This document shows, in pieces, positions 19,482 through 28,359 of a DNA stretch of 64,000 nucleotides (positions are counted from its first letter, which is position 1; every line of letters starts with the position of its first letter). A program made the translations under genes and the position numbers. Location: positions 496,001-560,000 of the forward strand of contig NZ_PEBD01000008.1 of assembly GCF_002735905.1 (NCBI RefSeq). Reading direction: 5' to 3'. The stretch comes from Williamsia muralis (GTDB lineage: Bacteria > Actinomycetota > Actinomycetes > Mycobacteriales > Mycobacteriaceae). The notes under the pieces are model-generated. The model searched no databases, was not told the origin of the DNA, and saw nothing but the letters and a program-made list of their open reading frames with translations.

Positions 19482-20432
19482 ATGCGGGTGGGCACTGTTC
19501 TCGGTCGGCGACGACAGCGTGGGCGCCGCATGCGCTCGATGACGAGTGTATTGGCAGCAGCTGTGGTGACGGCCGGGGCATTGAGTGCAGTGTCGGCACC
19601 CACCGCATCGGCTGTTCCCGCGGGCTGTCCGGAGCTCTACGTGTTGGCCATTCCCGGAACCTGGGAGAAGTCGGCCGACGCCCAGATCCGCGGAATGCTG
19701 GCCTACCCCACGACCGGCCTCGGCGCCGAAACCCAGACCCAGCTGGTCGGGTACAACGCCACCGCCTTTCCCTGGGAGAACGGCGGGGCCATCTACGGCG
19801 AGTCGAAGGCGCAGGCCGTGGCCAACGCCGAAGGCCTGGCCATCACGATGACCAAACGGTGCCCCGGTACGAAGGTCGCCTTGATCGGCTACAGCCAGGG
19901 CGCTGACGCAGCCGGCGACCTCGCCGCCGACATCGGGACCGGCCGGGGAGCCATCGCCCCCGCCAAGTTCGCCGGCGCTGTGCTGATCTCCGACCCGCGT
20001 CGCTCGAAGCAGGATGCGCTCATCGGACCGGAGTTGTCGGGTGAGGGCAACGGCGGACCACGTCAGGGCGGGTTCGGATGGGTCAAGAACCGCACCTTCA
20101 CCATCTGCGACCCGGGCGACCAGTACTGCAACATCCCCCGGGACTACTACGTCTCCCGCGTGGTCGGGTATCTGGCCGAGACCAGCAACCCGAACCCTGA
20201 CATGTTCGCCCAGTACCAGGCCGAGGCCGTTGCAATCTTCAGCGAGCTGGTCACCCGCGGTGGACCCGGTGCCGTACTGAACGAACTCAGCAACGAGAAG
20301 GCCCGTTCGCAGATCATCGCGTTCAACCGCTTCATCGAATCGGGCTCGCACACCAACTACGGCAACTTCCAGGTGCAGCCAGGCGTCACCGCACTGCAGT
20401 GGGCCCAGAACTACCTGGCCGGCCTGGCCTGA
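19482..20432 (+). CDS. Secreted cutinase-family esterase
   Basis: A 316-residue exported serine esterase. A long basic n-region (RRRQRGRRMRSM) and a hydrophobic h-region end at ASA near residue 46. The catalytic Ser is S138 in GYSQG, the Asp is probably D210 between two cysteines (CDPGDQYC), and the His is probably H290 (SGSHTN). Two further cysteines (CPEL, RCPG) fit the family's first disulfide. Actinobacterial members cleave cutin-like polyesters, lipids or phospholipids outside the cell. GGGAGG lies nine bases before the ATG. The tandem array begins two bases after the stop codon. Confidence 0.92.
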   Translation: MRVGTVLGRRRQRGRRMRSMTSVLAAAVVTAGALSAVSAPTASAVPAGCPELYVLAIPGTWEKSADAQIRGMLAYPTTGLGAETQTQLVGYNATAFPWENGGAIYGESKAQAVANAEGLAITMTKRCPGTKVALIGYSQGADAAGDLAADIGTGRGAIAPAKFAGAVLISDPRRSKQDALIGPELSGEGNGGPRQGGFGWVKNRTFTICDPGDQYCNIPRDYYVSRVVGYLAETSNPNPDMFAQYQAEAVAIFSELVTRGGPGAVLNELSNEKARSQIIAFNRFIESGSHTNYGNFQVQPGVTALQWAQNYLAGLA

Positions 20433-20433
20433 C

Positions 20434-21071
20434 GTACTTCCTCCGGTTTCGGCCAGTTCCTGCGGTTGCAACCGGAGGGTTTGGCTGGAGTCGGAGGGTT
20501 TGCGTCGGCGCCCGGCATACTTCCTCCGGTTTCGACCACTTCCTCCCGTTGCAGTCGGAGGAACTGACTGGAGTCGGAGGGTTTGCCGGGGGTGGCGTAC
20601 TTCCTCCCGTTGCAGCCGGAGCGTCTGACGGAGTCGGAGGGTTTGCGCGCGCGGCATACTTCCTCCGGTTTCGGGCACGTCCTCCCGTTGCAGTCGGAGG
20701 AACTGACTGGAGTCGGAGGGTTTGCCGGGGGTGGCGTACTTCCTCCCGTTGCAGCCGGAGCGTCTGACTGGTGTCGGGGGGGCGGCCGCGCCCGGCGTAC
20801 TTCCTCCGGTTCGACCACTTCCTCCCGTTGCAACCGGAGGAACTCGCTGGAGTCGGAGGGTCTGCGTCGGCGCGCGCGTTCCTTCCCGTTGCAACCGGAG
20901 CGTCTGACTGGAGTCGGGGGGTTTGCGCGCCCGGCGTACTTCCTCCGGTTTCGGGCACTTCTTGCGGTTGCAGTCGGAGGGTTTGGCGCGCCCGGCGTAC
21001 TGACTCCGGTTTCGACCACTTCCTCCCGTTGCTGCAACCGGAGGAACTCACTGGAGTCGGAGGGTTTGGCG
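20434..21071. repeat. Degenerate tandem array of nine ~60/80-bp units
   Basis: Nine units start at 20434, 20517, 20597, 20656, 20736, 20797, 20876, 20936 and 20997, with lengths 83, 80, 59, 80, 61, 79, 60, 61 and about 75 bases. Each opens with (G/A)TACTTCCTCC, contains CCGTTGCA(A/G)(C/T)CGGAG, then usually CTGGAGTCGGAGGG(T)TTG. Short units lack an internal ~20-base block (GGTTTCGACCACTTCCTCC) bounded by CTTCCTCC copies, as expected from slippage deletion. Long units can fold: CCTCCGGTT pairs perfectly with AACCGGAGG in the sixth. Long and short units alternate over 20517-20935, giving a ~140-bp higher-order period. It is non-coding as far as I can tell. Confidence 0.9.
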
Positions 21072-21330
21072 AACCCTGCCCGCCCGCCGTGTTACCCCTG
21101 GGGAAGGTGTGACTCGCCCGCGTGGCAACCCGAATCCGGACATCCCTGCGCGTAGCGTGACGTTCACCACAATGTGGCAGCAACACCCCTGGTGAGGCCT
21201 GTGCAGAGGTAACGACGCGGCGGGCCGTCACGACGCACAACGCGAAGGTACGGATGTCCAAGGGTTTCGGCTCTGGACGATCGCGGTACCCAGAAAGTTA
21301 TCCGCTGCACTAAACAGGACGTGATCAGTC
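21072..21330. other. Intergenic sequence after the tandem array
   Basis: About 260 bases with no supported gene, promoter or repeat. The GC-rich array character ends near 21071, and the sequence leads into the possible small gene below. Confidence 0.4.
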
Positions 21331-21498
21331 GTGAAACTGGCGAAGTCGCACAACAGCCGCCGCACCCCACTACTCGGACGACACCCGCACATCTTCGGTT
21401 CGGATGGGCTGATCGCGCATCGACGACTCGCTCGGATGCTGCCTGAAGAGGGCGAACGACTGGTGACGGTCGCCGAGCTGCGGAACTTCAACCTCTGA
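21331..21498 (+). CDS. Possible 55-residue hypothetical protein
   Basis: A GTG-initiated frame of 55 residues, basic at the start and ending GERLVTVAELRNFNL. The frame is closed upstream by TGA at 21322. No ribosome site is obvious and no family is recognised. The amino-acid composition is protein-like, so it may be a small gene or the remnant of a larger one. It converges with the hydrolase gene at 21515. Confidence 0.25.
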   Translation: MKLAKSHNSRRTPLLGRHPHIFGSDGLIAHRRLARMLPEEGERLVTVAELRNFNL

Positions 21499-21514
21499 CT
21501 TTTCCGACTGCGGT

Positions 21515-22393
21515 CTATCGATCGGCAGTCGCCCTCGCGGCAAAATCTTCGATCAACCTGGCAGCGACATCGGGCTGCTGGACGATGAAGAAGTGGCGCG
21601 CCGGAATGACCGGCGTGTATCCGGCGCCGAGGAATCGGGCGTACCGGGCCTGCTTCCAGTTCCAGAACAATCGGACCGGTGTGCGCCGCCCGGGCAGGGC
21701 GGAGACAACCAGAGTCGGCGCCGTGAGAGGCATCGTCCGTCGCATGGCCACCAGTTGTGAGTTGAGAACGCCGAACGCGGCCTGCTCGACGAGAAGTGCT
21801 CGCGGATAACGGTTTCCGCCCAGCACCTCCCCGATCCAGTGGCGCTGCTCTGCCGTGTAACCACCCGGTGGCCCGGGCGACGTCGCGATCGCATGGCCGC
21901 GGATGCCGGCCGAACGGGGAAGCTGCAGCGCCTTGATGAGGTGTGCGGCCAGGTGCGCCAACCGGTTGCTGAGGCCGGGCGGCACCAATTGCAGCGGCAG
22001 CATCACATACGACCCGTCGAGCATGATGACTGCGGCCACCCGCTCCGGCCTGCCGCGAGCGAATCCCTCCGCGTAGAGCGATGCCAGTGAATGCCCCGCG
22101 ACCACAACGGGTTCGGTGACCCCGACCGCGTCCAGCAGTTCGTCTATCCGTCGGTTCTCGTCGTCGATCGACGGGATCTGGCCGGGAGGGAGTGGATCGG
22201 ACAAGCCATAGCCGGGCCGGTCGTATCGGATCACCGTCCACCGGTCGCGGAGCAGTTCGGCCAGGTGGTCGAAGTCGAACCAGTTGCCGCCAAGTGCGGC
22301 CAGGAGAAGCAGTGGTGGACCCTGGCCCTCGACGACCACATGAGTGCGCAGGCCGCAGATGGTGAAGAAGGCGCCGGGCGGCTGCAGCTGCAT
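21515..22393 (-). CDS. Alpha/beta-fold hydrolase
   Basis: A 292-residue alpha/beta hydrolase. The oxyanion/strand region is LLLLAALGGNWFDFDHLAELL with YDRPGYGLSD, the nucleophile elbow is AGHSLAS, and a C-terminal PARHFFIVQQPD supplies the catalytic His. A lid region around residues 125-190 contains long helices. The substrate (ester, lactone, epoxide or haloalkane) cannot be read from the motifs. The ATG at 22393 has no strong ribosome site. It follows the amidotransferase gene by about 50 bases on the same strand. Confidence 0.85.
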   Translation of the reverse strand: MQLQPPGAFFTICGLRTHVVVEGQGPPLLLLAALGGNWFDFDHLAELLRDRWTVIRYDRPGYGLSDPLPPGQIPSIDDENRRIDELLDAVGVTEPVVVAGHSLASLYAEGFARGRPERVAAVIMLDGSYVMLPLQLVPPGLSNRLAHLAAHLIKALQLPRSAGIRGHAIATSPGPPGGYTAEQRHWIGEVLGGNRYPRALLVEQAAFGVLNSQLVAMRRTMPLTAPTLVVSALPGRRTPVRLFWNWKQARYARFLGAGYTPVIPARHFFIVQQPDVAARLIEDFAARATADR

Positions 22394-22443
22394 CGAGCCA
22401 TTCTATGCCGTGCTCACCACTCGGCATGGCCGGCGAAAACTGG

Positions 22444-23277
22444 TCAGGTGGGTGGTTGCGGTCGAAACGGTCGTTGTTCGTCCGGGCCCTTCTGCACGAT
22501 GAGAGCGCTGGATGGTGGCACCTCGTGCCACAGCCCGGGGAGCGCGACCAGCGGCTCGGACACCACCACGCGGGCTTCGTCGGAGAAGTGCGCAAGACGT
22601 TCGTTCTCCGGATACAGCTTGCGGACCGACTCGACGTCGCCGCTGACGTACAACGTGTTGACCACCGGGCCGCTCGCGTAGCGCACCGCGTAGAGCCGTT
22701 CACCGTCGGTGAGCCCGATGGTCATCTGAACAGGCTCGGATATGCCCTGCGACGCCGCCAGTGCTTCGATGTGGCCGGCCATCCGCTCCAGACCGCCGAG
22801 TGGATCGTCCTCCAGCCCGAAGGTCAGCGCGAGGTAGAACATCACCTCCGAATCCGTCGATCCTCCGATGCTCTCGAACAGGTCCGGTTGCACGGCGAGG
22901 ATGAGGTCGCGTCGGAGACGTTGGAAATCGGCGATGAAGCCGTTGTGCACGAACATCCACCGTCCATACCGAAATGGATGGCAATTCGTTTGTTGCACTG
23001 GGGTACCGGTGGCCGCCCGCACGTGTGCGACGAACAACGACGATCGCACCGTCGCCGACAGCTCGCGAAGGTTTTCGTCACCCCACGCGGGGGCGGCGCT
23101 ACGGAACAGCGTCGCTCGGCCCGCCTCGCTGTACCAGCCCAGTCCGTGACCGTCGGCGTTTGCGGTGGGAACATCGGGCGCAGCAAGGCGACTCTGTTCG
23201 ATGAGGGAATGTTCGGGATCGTAGAGAAGCTCTTTGGGGTTGATCGGGTTCCCGAAGTAGCCGAGCCAGCGACACAT
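22444..23277 (-). CDS. Class II glutamine amidotransferase (EgtC/YafJ-like)
   Basis: A 277-residue N-terminal-nucleophile amidohydrolase. Cys2 directly follows the initiator Met (MCRWLGYFG). DGHGLGWY, FVAHVRAATG and NCHPFRYGRWMFVHNG are the glutamine-site motifs of the class II family, and a Ser-Thr-Asp-Ser-Glu segment matches YafJ/EgtC proteins. EgtC removes glutamate from a gamma-glutamyl sulfoxide in ergothioneine synthesis, but no EgtB or EgtD lies nearby, so I do not assign that role. It may hydrolyse a gamma-glutamyl peptide. Confidence 0.88.
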   Translation of the reverse strand: MCRWLGYFGNPINPKELLYDPEHSLIEQSRLAAPDVPTANADGHGLGWYSEAGRATLFRSAAPAWGDENLRELSATVRSSLFVAHVRAATGTPVQQTNCHPFRYGRWMFVHNGFIADFQRLRRDLILAVQPDLFESIGGSTDSEVMFYLALTFGLEDDPLGGLERMAGHIEALAASQGISEPVQMTIGLTDGERLYAVRYASGPVVNTLYVSGDVESVRKLYPENERLAHFSDEARVVVSEPLVALPGLWHEVPPSSALIVQKGPDEQRPFRPQPPT

Positions 23278-23322
23278 GGGTCACCTCGTTCTCCGAGCAC
23301 CGCGCGGAGCCGGCTGCAGCGG

Positions 23323-24081
23323 TCAGGGCGTCCGCTGTTCGCGACCGCCGACGAGATCCCGCATCCGGTCACGACGACCGACGTAGAGCTCGAACCGGCG
23401 CTCGGCGCGCTCGAGCTTGCGTTCAGAGTAGAACCTGCGCGCCCAGTACGAGGTCGGATGAGCCAGCCGCAGCGCGCCCACCAGTCCGAGGAGGGGCACC
23501 GGTAGCCCGATCAGGCCTGTTGCAAGCTTGCCCTTGAGCAGGCAGACGACCGAGTAGGCGACGTGCACCAGCACGATCAACGCCGTGATGGCCACGCTGG
23601 TGCTGGACGGATTGCCCTCGTCGATTCCGCCGAGAGGAGTGGTGCCGACCAGCATCGCCACTCCGAACACCGTCGCGATCATCACCGCGTCGATCGACTT
23701 GCGCCCCTCTTCGGACCAGTACACGTCTTCCAGATGCAGCCACAGCGCGAACTCGTCGAGCGCGAGGGCGGCGCCGATCCCGAACGCGGCGGCCAGCACC
23801 TCGCGCCACGGCGGGTCGGGCTGGAACCGGAACTCGAGCAGCCCGGCGGTGAGGATCAGCAAGATGCCCCACACCTGGTGGTGGATGTGCACTCCACCGA
23901 TGTAGATGTCGTTGACCGGTCCGCCAGGTGCTGCCTCTGCATCGTCCGGCGTGTTCTCACTCCGAGCTCGGATGGATCGGGTGATCCAACGCGTGATGCC
24001 GTAGGTCACGATGAAACCGACCAGGGCGAACACGGCCGCAGACCGGCCTGTCTCGACCACGTGGGTCATGTACCAGTTCAA
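23323..24081 (-). CDS. Conserved integral membrane protein downstream of lysX
   Basis: A 252-residue membrane protein with about six hydrophobic segments and a striking GGVHIHHQVWG motif after the first one. A further EFALWLHLEDVYWSEEGRKS segment lies between helices three and four, and a basic tail ends the protein (SERKLERAERRFELYVGRRDRMRD). The His-rich motif could bind metal, but no family function is known to me. TTG start at 24081 has GAAGG upstream; the first ATG is four codons later. It begins 19 bases after the lysX stop on the same strand, so the two are probably co-transcribed. Confidence 0.75.
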   Translation of the reverse strand: MNWYMTHVVETGRSAAVFALVGFIVTYGITRWITRSIRARSENTPDDAEAAPGGPVNDIYIGGVHIHHQVWGILLILTAGLLEFRFQPDPPWREVLAAAFGIGAALALDEFALWLHLEDVYWSEEGRKSIDAVMIATVFGVAMLVGTTPLGGIDEGNPSSTSVAITALIVLVHVAYSVVCLLKGKLATGLIGLPVPLLGLVGALRLAHPTSYWARRFYSERKLERAERRFELYVGRRDRMRDLVGGREQRTP

Positions 24082-24100
24082 GCGTCAACCTTCAGAGCGG

Positions 24101-27100
24101 TCACTTCGGCTTGGCGAGTGGGAACGCGAGCGTCTCCCGGATCGACTGTCCGGTGAGCAACATGACGATGCGGTCCACCCCGATGCCGAGCCCGCCGGTG
24201 GGGAACATGCCGTGTTCGAGGGCCTGCAGGAAGTCCTCGTCGAGTTCCATCGCCTCGGGGTCGCCGCCCGCGGCGAGCAAGGACTGTTCGGTGAGCCTAC
24301 GGCGCTGCTCCACCGGGTCGGTCAATTCGGTGTAGGCCGTACCCAATTCGACACCCCACGCGACCAGGTCCCAGCGTTCGGTGACACCGGGGATGGTGCG
24401 GTGCTGACGCGTCAGCGGTGACACCGACGTCGGGAAGTCCTTGTAGAACGTCGGGAACGTGGTCAGGTCTTCCACCAGGTGCTCGTACATCTCCAACGCG
24501 ACCTGACCGGCATCCCAGTCGTTGCGGTAGGGGATCTCGTGCTTGTCGCACAGTTCCTTGAGGTACTCCGCCTCCGAGTACGGGGTGACCTCTTCGCCGA
24601 CCGCCTCCGACACTGCGCCGTGCAGTGTCTTCACCGGCCACTCACCGGAGATGTCGACCTTTTCGATCTCCCCGTCCTTGCCCTCGATGTAGACCACTTG
24701 CTCGCCGTGTGCGGCGACCGCGGCGTTTTGGATCATCTCGCGGGTGAGGTGCAGCATGCGGTCGTAGTCGCTGTGCGCCTCATACGCTTCCAGGCTGGTG
24801 AACTCCGGGTTGTGCTTGAAGTCCACACCTTCGTTGCGGAAGTTGCGGCCCATCTCGAACACGCGCTCCATGCCACCGACGCACAGCCGTTTGAGGTACA
24901 GCTCGGGAGCGATCCGCAGATACAGATCGAGGTCGTAGGCATTGATGTGTGTGCGGAACGGCGCCGCGTTCGCGCCGCCGTGGATCTGCTGAAGGATCGG
25001 CGTCTCCACCTCGAGGTAGTCGCGGCCGGAGAGGTAGTCGCGCATCGACTTCACGATGGCGCTGTGCACTCGCATCAGTTCGCGCGCTCGGGGGTTGATG
25101 GTCAGGTCCACGTATCGCTGACGCACTCGTGCCTCGGGGTCGGTGAGCCCACTCCACTTGTCAGGCAACGGGTGCAGACACTTTCCGAGCATCCGCCAGT
25201 CCTTGGCCAGCAGCGACAACTCGCCCTTGCGGCTTCTCCCCACCACTCCGCTGACCTCGATGAGGTCGCCGAGGTCGACGGTGCCTGCCAGGTCGAGGGC
25301 TTCCGGCTTCAGTGCGCTCGCATCCACGAGTACCTGCACGTCCCCGCTCCAGTCGCGCACATCGCAGAACACGACCTTGCCGAAGTCACGCATGCGGATG
25401 ACGCGGCCTGCCACCCGGGCGGTGGTCCCTTCAGGCGCGCTTACGGCCTGCGCGATGGTGTGGGTGGGCGGATAGGCAGGCGGATAGGGGTCGACGCCGG
25501 CCGCGGTCAGCTGCTCCAGTTTGGCCAGACGGACGCGGACCTGCTCGGGACGCCGCGGTCCGCGATGCTCGGCCTTTTCTTCGCTGGCGATCTCCGCGGC
25601 GATCGCGTCGATGTCGACACCGGGCGGCACCGACGAGGCATCGCCGGTGAAGTCGTTGCCCTGCCCGAACTTCGGCAGCTTCACGAATCCTTCGTTGACC
25701 ACCGCGGCCAGGCCGACTCGCGGGATCGTACGGCCGTCCTCGAAACACAGGAACCGGGGAACCCACTCGGGGTGGTACTTGGCGTTCGACTTGTACAGCG
25801 ATTCCATCTGCACGAACTTCGACGCGAAAGTGAGAGCGCCGTACATCGCGCGCATGATCGGGCCGGCACCGATCTGGCCGCCTTCTTCGAAGACCACGCG
25901 GAAGGCTGCGAAGTTCATCGAGATGTCGAGGATGCCAAAGGCCTCGGCGTTCTCGGCGAACTCGGTCACCATCGTCTCGACCAGCCCGTTGATCGAATCC
26001 CGGTCGCGGCGCATCACATCGAGCGATGCGCCGGTCTGACCCCAGGGGACAAACGAGAGCATGCCGACGACCTTCTCGTTCGCGGTGCCCGCGTCCCGCA
26101 CTGCCTCCACGAGGATGGACCGACCGTCCGCAGGGTCACCCAGACGCCCCAGAGCCATCGAGAAGCCGCGTTCTTCGTCGGTGTCACGCCATTCGTCGGC
26201 GCGCGCGATCACCGCGGCCATCTGTTCGGGCGACAGATCCTCGTGACGGGCGATGCGCACGGTGATGCCCGCGCGCTTGGTGCGGGCCACCGACTGCCGG
26301 ACGGCCTTCATCTCCGGTCCGTTGAGGTTGTAACCGCGGGTGTGGACGATCGCCTCGTCGCCGATGTTCAGTGTGGTGAACCCGGCAGCGTCCCACGCTT
26401 CCGCGCCCGTGGCGCTCACGCCGATCGCGCCCGGATGCCAGCCGTACCGGTCGCAGATCTTGAGGAACTCCGCGATCGCGTCGGGCCAGTAGCGCTTGTC
26501 GCCCACGGGGTCTCCGCCGGCCATCGCCGTGCCGACCTCCACCCGGTAGGTGATTGCGGCCATGCCGTTGGGAGCGAAGACAACTGCCTTGTCGTGGCGG
26601 GTGGAGAAATACGCCAGTGAGTCGTCGCCGCTGAACCCATCGATGAGCAGGCGCAGCAACCGCTCGTCGGTGGCGGTCATCGAGTTGTTCGACCGCTGTG
26701 AACGGAACAGGATCAACGCCGCGGCGATGAGCGCCAGGGCGCCGAGCAGACCCAGGAACGTCTCGACGGGTGCATAGGAATGGTGCTCGTCGAAGTCGGT
26801 CGACAGGTCGACGGACCCGAACGTCACCACATGATTGATCGCGTACGGCAGCCGCTGGGAGGCGGTGAGGGTGTGAGGGAAGATCTCGACGAGGCCCCAG
26901 CCGATCAGCGAACCGATGACCAGGCCGGCCACGAGCACGCCGGCGGCGCGCCAGAGGGCGCCGCGCCGCACACGCGTATAAAACTGTCGATAACTCGCGA
27001 TCAAATAGATCAGGGCAAACACGTGCAGGACGACGCCGATGCAGATATTGATCCGCACCACGGTGTTCACGCCGTTTTCCGACGACAACGGCTCGAATAG

Positions 27101-27472
27101 GTAGAGCGCATTTCCGATCGCATAGACGGCGACGTACGCCACCGTGATCCACCACGCGATCCGCTTGCGGGATGCGAGTGCAAAAGCGAGCAGTGCCAAG
27201 ACGAACGCCCAGGCGAAGCTGGTGTCGGGTGCAGAGATCAGATAATTGTCGACGTAGTCGCGGGGCACCTCGGTGAGGCGCCGGAATTGCAGGGAGATGC
27301 TGCTGAGCAGCGAGATGGCGGCGAGCACGCCGGCCACCCAGCTGACGTACCGAGGCGCGTTCTTGAACCATCCCGCAGGCGGGACCAGCCGGGTCGGCCG
27401 TCGGGGCGCAGGAGTTGCCTCCCTGCTCACATCGATTGAGTCGTCCGTGGTTTCGGGTGAATCGACGCTCAC
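24101..27472 (-). CDS. lysX: Bifunctional lysylphosphatidylglycerol synthetase / lysyl-tRNA ligase
   Basis: A 1123-residue fusion. Residues ~40-270 hold about seven transmembrane helices, ~280-600 form the MprF-type DUF2156 transferase domain, and ~620-1123 form a class II lysyl-tRNA synthetase with an OB-fold ([21 protein letters not shown]), motif 2 ([14 protein letters not shown]) and motif 3 (GLGIGVDR). In M. tuberculosis LysX charges tRNA and transfers lysine to phosphatidylglycerol, reducing the negative surface charge and protecting against cationic peptides. It is slightly shorter than the 1172-residue M. tuberculosis protein, mostly at the N-terminus. A housekeeping LysRS is expected elsewhere. 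Confidence 0.96.
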   Translation of the reverse strand: MSVDSPETTDDSIDVSREATPAPRRPTRLVPPAGWFKNAPRYVSWVAGVLAAISLLSSISLQFRRLTEVPRDYVDNYLISAPDTSFAWAFVLALLAFALASRKRIAWWITVAYVAVYAIGNALYLFEPLSSENGVNTVVRINICIGVVLHVFALIYLIASYRQFYTRVRRGALWRAAGVLVAGLVIGSLIGWGLVEIFPHTLTASQRLPYAINHVVTFGSVDLSTDFDEHHSYAPVETFLGLLGALALIAAALILFRSQRSNNSMTATDERLLRLLIDGFSGDDSLAYFSTRHDKAVVFAPNGMAAITYRVEVGTAMAGGDPVGDKRYWPDAIAEFLKICDRYGWHPGAIGVSATGAEAWDAAGFTTLNIGDEAIVHTRGYNLNGPEMKAVRQSVARTKRAGITVRIARHEDLSPEQMAAVIARADEWRDTDEERGFSMALGRLGDPADGRSILVEAVRDAGTANEKVVGMLSFVPWGQTGASLDVMRRDRDSINGLVETMVTEFAENAEAFGILDISMNFAAFRVVFEEGGQIGAGPIMRAMYGALTFASKFVQMESLYKSNAKYHPEWVPRFLCFEDGRTIPRVGLAAVVNEGFVKLPKFGQGNDFTGDASSVPPGVDIDAIAAEIASEEKAEHRGPRRPEQVRVRLAKLEQLTAAGVDPYPPAYPPTHTIAQAVSAPEGTTARVAGRVIRMRDFGKVVFCDVRDWSGDVQVLVDASALKPEALDLAGTVDLGDLIEVSGVVGRSRKGELSLLAKDWRMLGKCLHPLPDKWSGLTDPEARVRQRYVDLTINPRARELMRVHSAIVKSMRDYLSGRDYLEVETPILQQIHGGANAAPFRTHINAYDLDLYLRIAPELYLKRLCVGGMERVFEMGRNFRNEGVDFKHNPEFTSLEAYEAHSDYDRMLHLTREMIQNAAVAAHGEQVVYIEGKDGEIEKVDISGEWPVKTLHGAVSEAVGEEVTPYSEAEYLKELCDKHEIPYRNDWDAGQVALEMYEHLVEDLTTFPTFYKDFPTSVSPLTRQHRTIPGVTERWDLVAWGVELGTAYTELTDPVEQRRRLTEQSLLAAGGDPEAMELDEDFLQALEHGMFPTGGLGIGVDRIVMLLTGQSIRETLAFPLAKPK

Positions 27473-27534
27473 AGGTGTTGCCTTTCCGCAGCTGGTCCGC
27501 AGTAACGTTATCTCTCGGATGGGAGGATTGAACG

Positions 27535-27774
27535 GTGAGCCGAGAAACAGTTCCGATCCGAGACAATTCCATCCGACTGGGCCAATTCCTTAAGCTGGCA
27601 AATCTCATCGAATCCGGGGCCGAGGCTAAAGAGGTCATCGCGGACGGAATGGTCAGCGTCAACGGGGAGACCGAGACGCGGCGCGGCCGGCAATTGATCA
27701 CCGGCGACGTCGTGGAGATCGGCGGCACCGAGGCCGTGGTCGGCGGACCAGGCGACGGTGTGGTCCCGGACTGA
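27535..27774 (+). CDS. RNA-binding S4-domain protein
   Basis: A 79-residue single S4 domain: [33 protein letters not shown], then the RRGRQL strand and VVEIGG. This matches the small YbcJ/YaaA-like S4 proteins that bind structured RNA, probably near the ribosome. GTG start at 27535. It is divergent from lysX, with 62 bases between the starts. Confidence 0.85.
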   Translation: MSRETVPIRDNSIRLGQFLKLANLIESGAEAKEVIADGMVSVNGETETRRGRQLITGDVVEIGGTEAVVGGPGDGVVPD

Positions 27775-27861
27775 CACCCACGGCCACGTTCGACCGACTC
27801 GGATGCTGGCCGGTCAGCGGTGGTTACCGGTCGGTAGGTACGAGTCGTTAGGCTGAGGTGC

Positions 27862-28347
27862 ATGAGTGAGATCACCTTCGTCGCCACCGCCGACCTCGTG
27901 GACGAGATCGGCGAGGAGGTACGCAGCTGCGACCTCCAGTTCACGCAGTTCGGAAAGCGCAGGGAGTTCGTCGGCCGGGTCACCACGGTTCGGTGCCTCC
28001 AGGACAACGCCCTGCTCAAGCAGGTGCTCGGCGAACCCGGCAACGGCGGGGTGCTCGTCGTCGACGGCGCCGGATCAGTGCACACCGCCCTTGTCGGCGA
28101 CGTGATCGCCGAACTCGGGCGGTCCAACGGCTGGAGCGGGATCATCGTGCACGGTGCGGTCCGAGACTCGAAGCTGCTCGCAGGCATCGACATCGGCATC
28201 AAGGCTCTCGGGACAAACCCGCGCAAGTCCACCAAGACCGGAGCCGGGGAGCGTGACGTCCCCGTTGAACTCGGTGGTCTCACCTTCAACCCCGGCGACC
28301 TGGCATACAGCGACGACGACGGCATCGTGCTCGTCGCGGCCGAATAG
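27862..28347 (+). CDS. rraA: RraA-like regulator of ribonuclease E
   Basis: A 161-residue RraA-fold protein. The [24 protein letters not shown] and [33 protein letters not shown] segments are diagnostic. Such proteins form trimer rings; RraA binds and inhibits RNase E, though several homologues are aldolases for 4-hydroxy-4-methyl-2-oxoglutarate. The M. tuberculosis counterpart was long mislabelled MenG. Twelve bases separate it from gabD2, so the two probably share a transcript, although the functional link is not obvious. Confidence 0.9.
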   Translation: MSEITFVATADLVDEIGEEVRSCDLQFTQFGKRREFVGRVTTVRCLQDNALLKQVLGEPGNGGVLVVDGAGSVHTALVGDVIAELGRSNGWSGIIVHGAVRDSKLLAGIDIGIKALGTNPRKSTKTGAGERDVPVELGGLTFNPGDLAYSDDDGIVLVAAE

Positions 28348-28359
28348 GAGACATTGATC

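Noticed and set aside
20434-21071. CRISPR array
   Set aside because: Units are contiguous and degenerate, without unique spacers of constant length, and no cas genes are present.
22444-23277. EgtC assignment for the class II amidotransferase
   Set aside because: No other ergothioneine gene is nearby and the YafJ-type motifs do not discriminate.
24479-26620. 713-codon plus-strand frame inside lysX
   Set aside because: Antisense of the LysX coding sequence, with no recognisable fold.
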